From: Photorhabdus khanii NC19
GTDB lineage: Bacteria > Pseudomonadota > Gammaproteobacteria > Enterobacterales > Enterobacteriaceae
NCBI RefSeq assembly: GCF_000517265.1
Contig: NZ_AYSJ01000015.1
Span: forward strand, 234,947 to 298,946
Direction of reading: 5' to 3'
Length of the DNA stretch: 64,000 nt
The notes under the pieces are model-generated. The model did not search any database, was not told the origin of the DNA, and saw only the letters and a list, made by a program, of their open reading frames with translations. This document shows, in pieces, positions 9,322 to 19,626 of this stretch. Position 1 is the stretch's first letter; every line of letters starts with the position of its first letter. The position numbers and the translations under genes were made by a program.

Positions 9322-9591
9322 CTACCAGCTTTCTATACTTCTTGTTTCTGTAACCTTTATTAGGAACTTATTTTCTTTACCAGGTCTATAGCGTGATGGC
9401 CAAATAGCCGATGGATGTAAACCCAATTCGGTGGCGATTAACGCTTCTCCCTTTGGCCATGGACGATGCAATGCATTACTCAGTGTCGATGATGCTAAAC
9501 CTGCTTTGCGGGAAACTGCTGAAAGATTTGTCCCTTGTTTTCTTAAGGCTGCAATAATATCCGCTGGATGCCAATCTTGAATGTTCATCAT
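9322..9591 (-). CDS. Ner/Nlp (SfsB)-family helix-turn-helix regulator
   Basis: This 89-aa DNA-binding protein resembles phage Mu Ner and E. coli Nlp/SfsB. The opening MNIQDWHPADIIAALRKQG, the HTH core SAVSRKAGLASSTLSNAL and the closing ELGLHPSAIWPSRY are all characteristic. AGGAGA lies just before the ATG. The last 20 residues after the conserved end look variable. Ner-like proteins repress phage early promoters, and chromosomal copies regulate metabolic genes; the target here is not evident. Placed right after the tRNA, it may be a phage remnant that was kept. Confidence 0.8.
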   Translation of the reverse strand: MMNIQDWHPADIIAALRKQGTNLSAVSRKAGLASSTLSNALHRPWPKGEALIATELGLHPSAIWPSRYRPGKENKFLIKVTETRSIESW

Positions 9592-10003
9592 AATCTCCTC
9601 ATTTTAATTATTAGAAAACATCGATAATAGATAAATTATCAATGTTTTTACCGTTTGATAGGGTAGTCATTAAGTACAGATTATCGATGAGGGTTAATTA
9701 AAGAGGCTATCGGAACGATTACTTAATAATGCTATCGGTTAGTTTATAACAAAATAAGATCTATATATTGCAAGTGTTTTTGCCGGATGTAAAGGCCATA
9801 ATTATTATCTTTTAAAAGTATTCTTAGTTTAATAGCTCAATTTGCCAATAGTTTCTTTCTGGTACTTTTAAGGTGTTTTTATATAGTTTAATATGAAATT
9901 TTTATTCCATTAGTGGTACATTTCTTGCTGATATCACAGTATAAGTAGGGAAATTATTTCCATTGCTCCTCAAAGACAGCTCTTGTCCAGGGTAATTATC
10001 ATA
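9592..10003. other. AT-rich intergenic region
   Basis: I see no gene or RNA in this stretch. It carries the promoter region of the minus-strand regulator at 9322-9591. The repeated 'ttatcgat'/'atcgataat' runs near 9619-9686 could be binding sites for that regulator, but this is a guess. Confidence 0.4.
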
Positions 10004-10687
10004 TTATATAAACATTTTACTTCCTGGCTTTAAAAATCTCTCAGGAACATAGAGATCAAAATCATTAAGGCGGCAATATTCATCCAGTTGCTGACCAGAA
10101 TTAATACCAATTTTTTTGTATATTCGTAACATATGAGTTTCTACAGTGCGATAAGAGATATTGAGTATTTGCCCGATTTGTTTACTGGTGTATTTTTGTA
10201 AAAATAGGAAAATGACATCCCATTCCCGTTGCGTAAATAACTCTGAGGGTGGTTGAAACATGATAGAAGCAGGGAGTTTACCGTAAAAAAAGCGTGTCAG
10301 AGAAAAAGCTTTGGCTTTCCAGGCATGGAAAATAACACCAACACATTGATTATTTTCATTATAAAATGGAAACTTCTCGAAGAAATATGAGGAAAGTAAT
10401 TTTTCTTTACCGTATAGATGTGTTTCTAATGAGCATATTCTTTGTTCTGATTGCATGACTGCTCTGTCATGTATTTGAAATTGTTCTGCAAAAGCTGCGC
10501 CATTCCAAGGCAAATCATTGTCGAGACGCCCTTCAACATTATAACCAACAGGAAGATCCCGTAGCATAGCCATTGCTTTATTCTCATAAACAAAGCGGGA
10601 GCTTTTATCTTTTATACCCCATGGTTCATGACTGGTTTCCATCAAGTTAATAATTTGAGGAGATACAGTTAATTTTTTGTAATTCAC
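10004..10687 (-). CDS. PAS4-type LuxR solo transcriptional regulator
   Basis: This 227-aa regulator has an N-terminal PAS-like sensor (about residues 10-130) and a C-terminal LuxR helix-turn-helix (about 150-210; FTQREWDVIFLFLQ, then SKQIGQILNISYRTVETHM). Photorhabdus encodes many such PAS4-LuxR solos without a cognate LuxI; they are thought to sense host or small-molecule signals. The WGIKDKSSRFVYENKA segment is the typical PAS opening in this family. A broken paralogue lies directly upstream on the same strand, so this is a tandem duplication. Its ligand and targets are unknown. Confidence 0.85.
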   Translation of the reverse strand: MNYKKLTVSPQIINLMETSHEPWGIKDKSSRFVYENKAMAMLRDLPVGYNVEGRLDNDLPWNGAAFAEQFQIHDRAVMQSEQRICSLETHLYGKEKLLSSYFFEKFPFYNENNQCVGVIFHAWKAKAFSLTRFFYGKLPASIMFQPPSELFTQREWDVIFLFLQKYTSKQIGQILNISYRTVETHMLRIYKKIGINSGQQLDEYCRLNDFDLYVPERFLKPGSKMFI

Positions 10688-10753
10688 AACAAAATTCCTA
10701 TTTTATTAGAAAGATATTCGAGTTTTTGGTTTGGTTATTGGATTAATGAAAAT

Positions 10754-11443
10754 TTATAACTCTCTGCTGCCAGTAGAGACAAATCTTTCTGGAATATAAA
10801 GATCGAAATTATTTTCTTTGCAGAAATCTTCCAATTCTATATGCAGTGGCAGATTAAATTTTTGGTAAATTGACTGAATATGATTAACGACGTCTTTTGT
10901 ACTTATCATTAATGCTTTGCTGATGCCCTCTTCATCCAGTGATCGCAGAGCCAGAAAAAGCACTTCTCACTCAGTTTGAGTCAGTATGTCGCTGGGTGGT
11001 ATAAATTCCATAGCCGCTGGAGATGATTTTTTATGATAATAAGAAATAGAAAAATTTTGAGCTTTGGACATATGAAAAGTGATACCGATACAGTGACCAT
11101 TTTCATCACAAAGTGGATATTTATCACAACGGTAGGTTTGCTTGACGTTATTTTTTCCAAACAGGTGAGTTTCAAGTGAGGTGACGGTTTGCATAGTCTG
11201 AATAACTTTTTGATCCTGACGACAGAATTCTTCTTCATATTCTGCGGTAGATGAGGGTAATTCTCCCGCTGAAAGCCCCGTAATATCGAAATCTTCCGGC
11301 AGATTGAGCAGTTGATAAAAAGCCGGATTGGCATAGATAAATCTTGAATGGCAATCTTTAGCTCCCCAAGGTTCATGACTTCTTTCCCACATATAAATTA
11401 ATTGCGGAGTGATATTGTTTTGCTTGTTTTTTATATTTAACAT
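10754..11443 (-). pseudogene. PAS4-LuxR solo regulator interrupted by one in-frame TGA
   Basis: The frame runs without shift from 11443 to 10754 except for a single TGA at 10967-10969. Before it is a PAS4 sensor (WGAKDCHSRFIYANPAFYQL); after it come the LuxR HTH and a tail (FDLYIPERF) that matches the intact neighbour at 10004-10687. In the neighbour the residue at the stop is Trp (FTQREWDVIF versus LTQTE-stop-EVLF), so a TGG-to-TGA change explains it. All else looks intact, suggesting recent loss, a base-call error, or readthrough. The HTH half is more diverged than the PAS half. Confidence 0.8.
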
Positions 11444-12083
11444 GGAAATTCCCTGATTACTAATTAAGTAATTATCTGAATGGCTATTTTTTTATTCTAT
11501 TTAAAATAACCTGATTATATAATGGATTGCAATAATTAATTCGTCAAAAAATAATATTTTTTATTTTACAGGTGCTTGTTAATTGAATTGCTTATTGTTT
11601 TGTGTAATGTATTGTTATATAAGAAAATATAACTGTAATTATTATTTGATTTTAAATTATTTATTTGTTTATTGATGTGGCGATGATATTGATATCCGGA
11701 GGGGGTTTTCCTGCGTATTAATTATTTATAAATTAAATAACTAATGGAGCATTGGTACGTAATATATGTTCAATATAAATAATCAATTTGGTAGCTGGAA
11801 ATTACTGCGAATTAAAGATGTGTTGCCGTTTAATTGGGTGTTTTATCTATTGATTTGCGACTAATAGTTATGTTTAATTAAATTACCTCGCTATATTGCG
11901 TAATGAGTTTATTTATTATTCTGATGACGATGAAATTCATGTAAATCAGCAATCTAAATCAAAGAATTGTCGTTTAAGTGAAATTAAGATAGTTTTCTTA
12001 TATCTGGCTTTAAAGATTGCGGTTTGTACGCTGTGCTGAGAAAATTATCCCCCTAAACGTTTTTATCCCACTTGGAGTAGAAA
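11444..12083. other. AT-rich region upstream of tktA
   Basis: No gene is supported in these 640 bases. The right end holds the tktA leader with the ribosome binding site TTGGAG at 12072-12077. The left end should hold the promoter of the broken LuxR gene. Confidence 0.5.
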
Positions 12084-14078
12084 ATGACCACTCGTAAAAC
12101 CCTTGCTAATGCTATTCGCTTCCTTAGCATGGATGCTGTGCAGAAAGCAAAATCAGGGCACCCTGGTGCGCCTATGGGAATGGCTGATATCGCTGAAGTT
12201 TTATGGCGTGATTATTTAAATCATAACCCAACTGATCCACATTGGGTTGATCGTGATCGTTTTGTATTGTCTAACGGGCATGGCTCGATGTTGATTTATA
12301 GCCTGTTACATCTCACCGGTTATGACGTTTCTATTGATGATCTGAAAAACTTCCGTCAGTTACACTCCAAAACCCCAGGCCATCCTGAGTATGGCTATGC
12401 GCCAGGCGTAGAGACAACGACCGGTCCTTTGGGGCAGGGGATTGCCAACGCGGTAGGTTTTGCTATTGCTGAACGTACTCTGGCTACGCAATTTAACCGT
12501 CCTGGTCATGATATCGTTGACCATAACACTTATGTGTTTATGGGAGATGGTTGCATGATGGAAGGCATTTCTCATGAAGTTTGCTCTCTGGCGGGAACGT
12601 TGAAGCTGGGTAAACTGATTGCTTTCTATGATGACAATGGCATTTCTATTGATGGTCATGTTGAAGGCTGGTTTACCGATGATACAGCAGGTCGTTTTGA
12701 GGCTTATGGCTGGCATGTAGTTCGCGGTGTTGATGGTCATAATGCAGATGCCGTCAAAGCAGCGATTGAAGAAGCACGTAAAATTTCTGATAAACCTTCA
12801 CTGCTGATGTGTAAAACAGTTATCGGTTTTGGCGCGCCAACCAAAGCGGGTACTCATGATTCTCACGGTGCCCCACTGGGTGACGCAGAAATTGCCGCAA
12901 CTCGTGAAGTACTGGGTTGGAATCATCCAGCATTTGAAATTCCAGCGGAAATCTATTCTGAGTGGGATGCAAAAGAGATGGGTAACGCGAAACAAGCAAC
13001 CTGGAATGAGAAATTCGCTGCTTATGAAAAAGCGTATCCTGAATTAGCCGCTGAATTCAAACGCCGTACCCGTGGTGAATTACCGGCAAACTGGGAAACC
13101 GAATCAAAAGCATTTATCGAACAATTGCAACAAAATCCTGCCAATATTGCCAGTCGTAAAGCATCTCAAAATGCCTTGGAAGCTTTTGGTAAAGTGCTGC
13201 CTGAATTTATGGGTGGTTCTGCTGACCTGGCGCCAAGTAATTTGACGATGTGGTCAGGTTCTAAGCCATTGAACGAAGATCAAGCAGGTAATTACATCCA
13301 TTATGGCGTTCGTGAATTTGGCATGTCCGCCATTATGAACGGTATTGCTCTGCATGGTGGTTTTGTACCTTATGGTGCAACTTTCCTGATGTTCGTTGAA
13401 TATGCCCGTAACGCAGTGCGTATGGCGGCACTGATGAAAATTCGTAGCATCTTTGTTTATACCCATGACTCAATCGGTTTGGGTGAAGATGGCCCGACTC
13501 ACCAGCCGGTAGAACAGATTGCCAGTTTGCGTGTGACACCAAATCTAAGCACATGGCGTCCATGTGACCAGGTTGAATCTGCGGTTGCATGGAAATACGC
13601 TATTGAACGTAAAACAGGTCCATCAGCACTTATTTTCTCTCGCCAGAATCTGGCACAGCAAGAACGTACTGCTGAGCAGTTGGCTAATATTGAGAAAGGT
13701 GCTTACATCCTGAAAGATTGTGAAGATCAGCCAGAGTTGATTCTGATCGCAACAGGTTCAGAAGTGGAATTGGCAGTAGGGGCTTATAATCAATTGACTC
13801 AGGAAGGCCGTAAGGTACGTGTAGTTTCTATGCCGTCTACTGATGCTTTTGATAAGCAGGATGCTGCGTACCGTGAAGCGGTATTACCAACTGTGGTTTC
13901 TGCGCGTGTTGCAGTTGAAGCGGGTATTGCTGATTACTGGTTTAAATATGTTGGTATACATGGCGCTATCGTGGGTATGGAGACATTTGGTGAATCGGCT
14001 CCCGCGGATCAGCTGTTTAAAGAGTTCGGTTTCACTGTGGAGAATGTAGTCGCTAAGGCTAAAGCTCTGCTGAAATAA
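12084..14078 (+). CDS. tktA: Transketolase
   Basis: Transketolase moves two-carbon units between sugar phosphates in the non-oxidative pentose phosphate pathway, using thiamine diphosphate and Mg2+. The 664-aa protein starts [20 protein letters not shown] and has the ThDP motif [12 protein letters not shown], the [12 protein letters not shown] loop, the catalytic His region in PGHPEYG and the pyrimidine-site Glu in [13 protein letters not shown]. The length matches TktA exactly. It is a single-gene unit with its own terminator at 14097-14135, upstream of epd-pgk-fbaA; in E. coli tktA is also close to that cluster. Confidence 0.96.
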   Translation: MTTRKTLANAIRFLSMDAVQKAKSGHPGAPMGMADIAEVLWRDYLNHNPTDPHWVDRDRFVLSNGHGSMLIYSLLHLTGYDVSIDDLKNFRQLHSKTPGHPEYGYAPGVETTTGPLGQGIANAVGFAIAERTLATQFNRPGHDIVDHNTYVFMGDGCMMEGISHEVCSLAGTLKLGKLIAFYDDNGISIDGHVEGWFTDDTAGRFEAYGWHVVRGVDGHNADAVKAAIEEARKISDKPSLLMCKTVIGFGAPTKAGTHDSHGAPLGDAEIAATREVLGWNHPAFEIPAEIYSEWDAKEMGNAKQATWNEKFAAYEKAYPELAAEFKRRTRGELPANWETESKAFIEQLQQNPANIASRKASQNALEAFGKVLPEFMGGSADLAPSNLTMWSGSKPLNEDQAGNYIHYGVREFGMSAIMNGIALHGGFVPYGATFLMFVEYARNAVRMAALMKIRSIFVYTHDSIGLGEDGPTHQPVEQIASLRVTPNLSTWRPCDQVESAVAWKYAIERKTGPSALIFSRQNLAQQERTAEQLANIEKGAYILKDCEDQPELILIATGSEVELAVGAYNQLTQEGRKVRVVSMPSTDAFDKQDAAYREAVLPTVVSARVAVEAGIADYWFKYVGIHGAIVGMETFGESAPADQLFKEFGFTVENVVAKAKALLK

Positions 14079-14096
14079 TGAGTTAGTCTATAAGTA

Positions 14097-14135
14097 AGCG
14101 CATCCGGGGTAAAGGTTGATCGGGTGCGCTCTTTT
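14097..14135 (+). terminator. Rho-independent terminator of tktA
   Basis: AGCGCATCC (14097-14105) pairs with GGGTGCGCT (14122-14130) with one wobble, followed by CTTTTA. It lies 18 bases after the tktA stop. Confidence 0.75.
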
Positions 14136-14137
14136 AC

Positions 14138-14509
14138 TTATGCTTCGCAGATTCCGGGAACTGCTAGTTTTTGAAATATGTGCGGCGACCCGGTTATCCC
14201 ATTGGGATACTTGGCGAGCTTCGCCTGAAATTCTGGATTAGTGAATGCAGCGCGAAAACACGCCAGATTTTCCCAAACGGCATAGTTCATGAACGTACCA
14301 CTGCCAGCGATCCCGCGATGCAATTGTGCGGAAATCAGGCCGGTTTGTGCCAGCATATACTCCGCATCTTCCTTCCAGGCCGCCTCCAGGATGTCTGCCT
14401 GTGCGGGATCAACATGGAATATGTTCATCAGCACTATGGAGCCATCGGTGTTCGAAAATAATTGTTCCCGCATGGTCACGTGGGTGTCCATTTCTTCTAG
14501 CTTGAGCAT
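14138..14509 (-). CDS. Antibiotic biosynthesis monooxygenase (ABM)-domain protein
   Basis: This 123-aa single-domain protein has a ferredoxin-like ABM fold. The pattern is seen in SIVLMNIFHVDPAQADILEAAW and in the end half NYAVWENLACFRAAFTNPEF. ABM proteins include small cofactor-free monooxygenases acting on quinols and haem-degrading enzymes; the exact substrate cannot be told. AGGAGA precedes the ATG. A MarR-family regulator gene lies 145 bases upstream on the same strand, so the two may form a regulator-enzyme pair responding to a phenolic or quinone compound. The pair sits between core metabolic genes, so is likely acquired. Confidence 0.75.
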   Translation of the reverse strand: MLKLEEMDTHVTMREQLFSNTDGSIVLMNIFHVDPAQADILEAAWKEDAEYMLAQTGLISAQLHRGIAGSGTFMNYAVWENLACFRAAFTNPEFQAKLAKYPNGITGSPHIFQKLAVPGICEA

Positions 14510-14654
14510 CTTTATCTCCTGAAAGTTACTTGTTTGTATTTATGTTTGTTTTACTATTCTGCCGGGGTGAGCCGCGCGATTCATGCGGTTCACGACGGCA
14601 ACATGCCAACATAGGTCTGAAGGTTGTGCAGTGATCCGTTGGTGCGTCGTACTT

Positions 14655-15161
14655 TTAGTCGAATTCTTTGTCGTGCTTGATAAACCAATCCTCAGTACTA
14701 TCTGGCATCGATGGATTTTCCAGTCTGGCCTCCAGGCTGAGTAGTGTGTCCAACGTCATTTTCAGTTCGTTGAGTTCAACGTCTTTCACGAGCGATTCCA
14801 TCCATTCGGTTTCAAGCGACGTCGCCGTATCAAAGGTACGCAGGCCAAGCCCAGTGAGTTGATAGAGTGGTGAGCGTTCGTGCCGGGGATTAATGATGGT
14901 TTTCACCATTCCTGCCTCCAATCCAAGATTCAGTTGTTTCTGCGCACCTTGGCGTGTGATGCTTATTGCTGTGGCAATCTGCGGCGCTGAGAGTGGATGC
15001 GGTGCGAGTGCAATCGCACTGAGCACCTGCCGTATCGCGCTCGTGATTCCCAACGGGGCAACGAGTTTATCCCCTTTAGAGAGCAGTCGGGCATTGAGCC
15101 GGAACACCGCCAATGTGATCTCGTTGAATACCTCAGACGCCGGAGTTTTCCTGATCGACAC
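14655..15161 (-). CDS. MarR-family transcriptional regulator
   Basis: This 168-aa winged-helix regulator has a MarR core at about residues 40-110 (SAPQIATAISITRQGAQKQLNLGLEAGMV, then the wing NPRHERSPLYQLTGLG). The start is GTG, chosen because AGGAAG lies seven bases before it and no better ATG is in frame. MarR proteins are usually dimeric repressors released by phenolic ligands. A 9-bp inverted repeat 31-65 bases upstream of the start (15193-15226) is the likely operator, so the gene probably represses itself and perhaps the ABM gene downstream. Confidence 0.85.
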   Translation of the reverse strand: MSIRKTPASEVFNEITLAVFRLNARLLSKGDKLVAPLGITSAIRQVLSAIALAPHPLSAPQIATAISITRQGAQKQLNLGLEAGMVKTIINPRHERSPLYQLTGLGLRTFDTATSLETEWMESLVKDVELNELKMTLDTLLSLEARLENPSMPDSTEDWFIKHDKEFD

Positions 15162-15192
15162 GATTTACTTCCTTTCTTGGACTTCAATAAAC

Positions 15193-15226
15193 GACAACCA
15201 GTTTCCATATATTGAAGCTGGTTGTC
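15193..15226 (-). promoter_or_regulatory. Palindromic operator upstream of the MarR-family gene
   Basis: GACAACCAG (15193-15201) and CTGGTTGTC (15218-15226) form a perfect 9-bp inverted repeat with a 16-base centre. On the minus strand a consensus -35 TTGACA overlaps the upstream arm, so a bound repressor would block RNA polymerase. The geometry fits a MarR dimer site. Confidence 0.65.
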
Positions 15227-15505
15227 AATATTTGAGCGAATGGTATTGATAGATCAATGCATTGGATTTGATTTATATCAAATGCTGGCACGTTTTTCTA
15301 TTTCGTGAGTTGATCACTTTTTACTATTGTTAACAATCTACTTTTCCCTTAATCTCATTGTCAGTAGCTGAATCGTTTCATTTTGTTGTCTGGAGAGTTT
15401 TTTGTGCCACAGTTTTAGTAATTTTGTGATAAACAATCAGTACATTAGTGATTGAGTCAGTTATCCTAAACGGTTGCGTGGTAATAACTATATTCAGGGA
15501 GTAAC

Positions 15506-16525
15506 ATGACAATCAAGGTAGCAATAAACGGTTTTGGCAGGATAGGGCGCAGTATTTTACGTGCTCTTTATGAGTCTGGGCGTCGGGCTGAAATTGCTAT
15601 TATTGCTGTTAATGAGTTGGCTGATGCCGAAGGAATTGCCCACTTGCTGAAGTATGACTCCAGTCACGGTCGTTTTGCCTGGGATGTGCGTCTGAATAAT
15701 GATTTGTTGCAGGTTGGTGACGATAATATTCGTCTGTTTCATCAACCCGATATATCGGCATTGCCTTGGCAGGAACTGGGGATTGATATTGTTCTTGATT
15801 GCAGTGGGATATATGGCAGCAGAGCTGATGGGGAAGCGCATCTTGCCAGTGGCGCAAAAAAGGTGCTGTTTTCTCATCCGGGCGGCAATGATTTAGACGC
15901 GACGGTGGTCTATGGTGTGAATCAGGATTTACTGACAGCAGAAGATCGCATTGTATCCAATGCCTCTTGCACCACCAACTGCATTATTCCCATCATTAAA
16001 TTATTGGATGATGCATTTGAGATTGAATCTGGAACGGTGACAACCATTCATGCTTCAATGAATGACCAGCCTGTGATTGATGCCTATCATCAAGATTTAC
16101 GGCGTACCCGGGCTGCCAGCCAGTCTATCATTCCGGTGGATACCAAACTGGCCGCAGGGATAACCCGGATTTTTCCAAAATTCTGTGACCGTTTTGAAGC
16201 CATCTCAGTACGCGTACCAACGATTAATGTTACTGCTATTGATTTGAGCGTTACAGTAAAATCTCCAGTGAATGTCAAAAAAATCAATGAATTAATGCAA
16301 AAATCAGCAGCAACTTCATTTCGTGGTATAGTTGACTATACTGAATTGCCGTTAGTCTCAACGGATTTTAACCATGATCCCCACAGCGCGATTGTTGATG
16401 GCACACAAACGCGGGTCAGTGGGCAACATCTGATTAAGACATTAGTCTGGTGTGATAATGAGTGGGGTTTTGCTAACCGAATGTTGGATACAACGTTAGC
16501 AATGGCTGCTACGGGTTTCAAATGA
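15506..16525 (+). CDS. epd: D-erythrose-4-phosphate dehydrogenase
   Basis: Epd oxidises erythrose 4-phosphate to 4-phosphoerythronate with NAD+, the first step of the DXP-dependent pyridoxal phosphate route. It is a GAPDH-family protein: Rossmann start [17 protein letters not shown], active-site Cys in [10 protein letters not shown], and the C-terminal [12 protein letters not shown]. It differs from GAPDH by the [10 protein letters not shown] region typical of Epd and by its place before pgk and fbaA, the conserved epd-pgk-fbaA order. Length 339 aa is normal. GGGAGT lies just upstream of the ATG. Confidence 0.95.
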   Translation: MTIKVAINGFGRIGRSILRALYESGRRAEIAIIAVNELADAEGIAHLLKYDSSHGRFAWDVRLNNDLLQVGDDNIRLFHQPDISALPWQELGIDIVLDCSGIYGSRADGEAHLASGAKKVLFSHPGGNDLDATVVYGVNQDLLTAEDRIVSNASCTTNCIIPIIKLLDDAFEIESGTVTTIHASMNDQPVIDAYHQDLRRTRAASQSIIPVDTKLAAGITRIFPKFCDRFEAISVRVPTINVTAIDLSVTVKSPVNVKKINELMQKSAATSFRGIVDYTELPLVSTDFNHDPHSAIVDGTQTRVSGQHLIKTLVWCDNEWGFANRMLDTTLAMAATGFK

Positions 16526-16610
16526 TCTGTTGCTGACAGACGGTGCATAATAATAGATCTGCACACGGCACAAGATTAAACAATTTAGAGAATCAACGAG
16601 AGGATTCACC

Positions 16611-17774
16611 ATGTCTGTAATTAAGATGACCGATTTAGATCTGGCGGGTAAGCGAGTTTTGATCCGTGCTGACCTGAACGTTCCGGTAAAAGATGGCAAA
16701 GTCACCTCTGATGCGCGTATCCGTGCTTCTTTGCCGACCATCGAAGCAGCATTAAAACAGGGCGCTAAGGTGATGATCACTTCTCACCTCGGCCGCCCTA
16801 CTGAAGGCGAATACAATGAAGAATTCTCGCTGAAACCAGTAGTAGATTACCTAAAAGAGAAATTGTCTTCTCCGATTCGTCTGGAAAAAGAGTATCTGGA
16901 AGGTGTGGACATAGCGGAAGGTGAGCTGGTTGTTCTGGAAAATGTTCGCTTTAATAAAGGTGAGAAGAAAGACGACGAAACTCTGGCTAAAAAATACGCT
17001 TCTTTGTGTGATATTTATGTTATGGATGCATTTGGTACGGCGCATCGTGCCCAGGCTTCTACCCACGGTGTGGCTAAGTTTGCTCCTGTTGCCTGTGCCG
17101 GTCCTCTGCTGTTCGCAGAACTGGATGCATTGGGTAAAGCGCTGGATAAGCCAGCCCGTCCAATGGTTGCTATCGTTGGTGGTTCTAAAGTTTCAACCAA
17201 GCTGACAGTATTAGATACACTGTCCAAAATCGCTGATCAACTGATTGTGGGTGGGGGTATCGCGAATACTTTTGTTGCTGCGGAAGGCCACAATGTGGGT
17301 CGTTCACTGTATGAAGATGACCTGATCCCAGAGGCGAAAAAACTGCTGATAAGTTGTGATATTCCAGTGCCAACTGATGTTCGTGTAGCAACTGAATTCT
17401 CTGAAACTGCGGAAGCTACTTTGAAATCTACCGGCGATATTAAAGACGATGAGCAAATCCTCGATCTGGGAGATGAATCCGCTCAACGCTTGGCAGATAT
17501 CCTGAAAAGCGCTAAAACTATTCTGTGGAATGGTCCGGTTGGTGTATTCGAATTCCCTAATTTCCGTCAAGGAACTGAAATTGTCGCCCGCGCAATTGCT
17601 GATAGTGATGCATTCTCTATCGCAGGTGGTGGCGATACTCTGGCAGCAATTGACCTGTTTGGGATTGCTGACAAAATTTCTTACATCTCTACTGGTGGCG
17701 GTGCTTTCCTTGAATTTGTCGAAGGAAAGAAATTGCCTGCGGTTGTGATGCTGGAAGAACGCGCAAAACAGTAA
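16611..17774 (+). CDS. pgk: Phosphoglycerate kinase
   Basis: Pgk transfers phosphate from 1,3-bisphosphoglycerate to ADP in glycolysis. The 387-aa protein shows the N-domain signature [12 protein letters not shown], the substrate arginines in SHLGRPTEG, the hinge-side KVSTKL and the nucleotide site GGGDTLAAI. It lies 85 bases after epd and 53 bases before fbaA. GAGAGGA precedes the ATG. Confidence 0.97.
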   Translation: MSVIKMTDLDLAGKRVLIRADLNVPVKDGKVTSDARIRASLPTIEAALKQGAKVMITSHLGRPTEGEYNEEFSLKPVVDYLKEKLSSPIRLEKEYLEGVDIAEGELVVLENVRFNKGEKKDDETLAKKYASLCDIYVMDAFGTAHRAQASTHGVAKFAPVACAGPLLFAELDALGKALDKPARPMVAIVGGSKVSTKLTVLDTLSKIADQLIVGGGIANTFVAAEGHNVGRSLYEDDLIPEAKKLLISCDIPVPTDVRVATEFSETAEATLKSTGDIKDDEQILDLGDESAQRLADILKSAKTILWNGPVGVFEFPNFRQGTEIVARAIADSDAFSIAGGGDTLAAIDLFGIADKISYISTGGGAFLEFVEGKKLPAVVMLEERAKQ

Positions 17775-17785
17775 TTAAGTCATGA

Positions 17786-17805
17786 CGGGCAGTTTTATCT
17801 GCCCG
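17786..17805 (+). terminator. Hairpin between pgk and fbaA
   Basis: CGGGCAG (17786-17792), loop TTTTAT and CTGCCCG (17799-17805) form a perfect 7-bp stem. No U-tract follows, so it is more likely an mRNA-stability or processing element, or a partial terminator, than a full stop. Confidence 0.5.
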
Positions 17806-17827
17806 CTCTAAACGGGACCCACGTAAC

Positions 17828-18907
17828 ATGTCTAAAATTTTTGATTTCGTAAAACCGGGTGTCATCACTGGTGATGATGTTCAAAAAGTGTTCGCAATAG
17901 CCAAAGAAAACCACTTTGCGTTGCCGGCGGTAAACTGTGTAGGTACTGATTCAATCAACGCAGTTTTGGAAACGGCTGCTAAAGTTCGTTCTCCAGTTAT
18001 CATTCAGTTCTCTAACGGCGGTGCTGCTTTTATTGCCGGTAAGGGCGTGAAAGCTGAAGGTCAGCAAGCGGCGGCTATTCTGGGTTCAATTTCTGGTGCT
18101 CACCATGTTCATCAGATGGCTGAACATTATGGTGTTCCTGTGATCCTGCATACTGACCACTGTGCGCGTAAACTGCTGCCGTGGATTGACGGCCTGTTAG
18201 ATGCGGGTGAAAAGCATTATGCGGCGACGGGTAAGCCGTTGTTCTCTTCCCATATGATCGATCTGTCAGAAGAGTCGTTGGAAGAAAATATTGAAATTTG
18301 CAGCAATTATCTGGCTCGTATGGCAAAAATCGATATGACGTTGGAAATTGAGTTAGGTTGTACTGGTGGTGAAGAAGATGGTGTTGATAACAGCCATATG
18401 GATAGCTCCGCCCTATACACTCAACCGGAAGACGTTGCTTATGCTTATGAGAAACTGAACGCTATCAGCCCACGTTTTACTATTGCTGCTTCTTTCGGTA
18501 ACGTTCATGGTGTTTATAAGCCAGGCAACGTTAAGCTGACACCAAAAATTCTGCGTAACTCGCAGGACTATGTTGCTGAGAAATTTAATCTGCCACACAA
18601 CAGCCTAGACTTTGTTTTTCACGGCGGTTCCGGTTCTACAGCGGAAGAGATCAAGGAAGCTGTCAGCTACGGCGTTGTTAAAATGAATATTGATACCGAC
18701 ACCCAATGGGCGACTTGGGAAGGTATTCTGAATTATTACAAAAAGAACGAAGGCTATCTGCAAGGCCAGCTGGGTAATCCAGAAGGCGCAGATAAACCCA
18801 ATAAGAAATTCTACGATCCACGCGTATGGCTGCGTGCCGGTCAGGTTTCTATGATTGTCCGTCTGGAACAGGCTTTCAGGGAACTGAATGCGGTTGATGT
18901 GCTGTAA
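17828..18907 (+). CDS. fbaA: Class II fructose-bisphosphate aldolase
   Basis: FbaA is the zinc-dependent aldolase that splits fructose 1,6-bisphosphate into DHAP and glyceraldehyde 3-phosphate. Zinc and catalytic residues are visible in LHTDHCA, ELGCTGGEEDGVD and FHGGSGS; KMNIDTDTQWA holds the phosphate-site Asp. The 359-aa length is normal. The gene ends the epd-pgk-fbaA unit and is followed by two hairpins. Confidence 0.97.
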   Translation: MSKIFDFVKPGVITGDDVQKVFAIAKENHFALPAVNCVGTDSINAVLETAAKVRSPVIIQFSNGGAAFIAGKGVKAEGQQAAAILGSISGAHHVHQMAEHYGVPVILHTDHCARKLLPWIDGLLDAGEKHYAATGKPLFSSHMIDLSEESLEENIEICSNYLARMAKIDMTLEIELGCTGGEEDGVDNSHMDSSALYTQPEDVAYAYEKLNAISPRFTIAASFGNVHGVYKPGNVKLTPKILRNSQDYVAEKFNLPHNSLDFVFHGGSGSTAEEIKEAVSYGVVKMNIDTDTQWATWEGILNYYKKNEGYLQGQLGNPEGADKPNKKFYDPRVWLRAGQVSMIVRLEQAFRELNAVDVL

Positions 18908-18927
18908 TTGGTATTGATGTTATCAGT

Positions 18928-18958
18928 AACCCCCTGAATGGAAATTCAGTGGGTTTTT
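18928..18958 (+). terminator. Rho-independent terminator of fbaA
   Basis: AACCCCCTGAAT and ATTCAGTGGGTTTTT form a stem with a short loop and a U-tract, starting 21 bases after the fbaA stop. Confidence 0.85.
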
Positions 18959-18962
18959 CGCG

Positions 18963-19012
18963 GGTGTTTCTATATTCAATTAATGATGTTATAGAAACAC
19001 CTTTATTTTATT
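18963..19012. terminator. Second, probably bidirectional hairpin
   Basis: GGTGTTTCTAT (18963-18973) pairs perfectly with ATAGAAACACC (18991-19001) over 11 bp, followed by TTTATTTTATTT on the plus strand. It lies between the convergent fbaA and the minus-strand effector gene, so it can serve both. Confidence 0.65.
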
Positions 19013-19038
19013 TGAAGTAGCATTCCAAATGAGTATTT

Positions 19039-19626
19039 TTATTGTGAAGCTCTCCTCATTCCTAATTTATCAGCAATAGCCGCGGAGCGAATGTTAATAG
19101 CTTCTGTTGATATTTTATTTATATTTTGTCCTTTTAGTGATTTTTTTATGGCTTTTATTGTCAGGAATTTTCCAACGCCTTTGAAATTATACTCTCTATT
19201 GGTTGCAACAGCGGGTTCTGTTTCTTGTAGCATAGCTCTTTCTTCATTACTGAATTGAGTATAGGGATGAGCTAATGCATAGTTGACATGTAATTCTGTT
19301 TTTTTATTTTTTATATCATGATATGTCTTAACTTCCATTGCCGCATAAATTTTTCTTTCACCTGTATAATTGTTTTTTTCACTTTTATCCATTAAAGCAA
19401 AGAAGTCTGTTTCTGCATAAAAATCAGGGTGATTGTTTCTATATTTATGTCCTTCGCTGTGCTCTGATATTGTATCCCTTATCGTTCTTGCCATATAACC
19501 GGATATCTCAGCTCCTAAGGAAAGATTTTCCTTTGACTTTTCTGTAAGGGAGGTATTTTCTTCAAGTCTGCTGTATATTATTTGACTTTGTTCTATGCCT
19601 CTTAACAATTCTTCATGACCAAGCAT
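19039..19626 (-). CDS. Displaced TccC C-terminal effector tip, GNAT-like
   Basis: This 195-aa frame starts inside the end of the truncated tccC at 19602-21374, in another frame. I read it as the variable toxic tip of that tccC, separated when the end of the conserved Rhs core was deleted. The last 60 residues resemble a GNAT acetyltransferase: a strand/turn with P (ALAHPYTQF), then YNFKGVGKFLTIKAIKKSL as the acetyl-CoA loop and helix, then the closing EAINIRSAAIADKLGMR. This assignment is by pattern only. The N-terminal third has no recognisable domain. Without the Rhs cocoon it could not be delivered by the Tc machine, so it may be a dead tip or a spare one kept for recombination. The start codon is uncertain. 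Confidence 0.5.
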   Translation of the reverse strand: MLGHEELLRGIEQSQIIYSRLEENTSLTEKSKENLSLGAEISGYMARTIRDTISEHSEGHKYRNNHPDFYAETDFFALMDKSEKNNYTGERKIYAAMEVKTYHDIKNKKTELHVNYALAHPYTQFSNEERAMLQETEPAVATNREYNFKGVGKFLTIKAIKKSLKGQNINKISTEAINIRSAAIADKLGMRRASQ

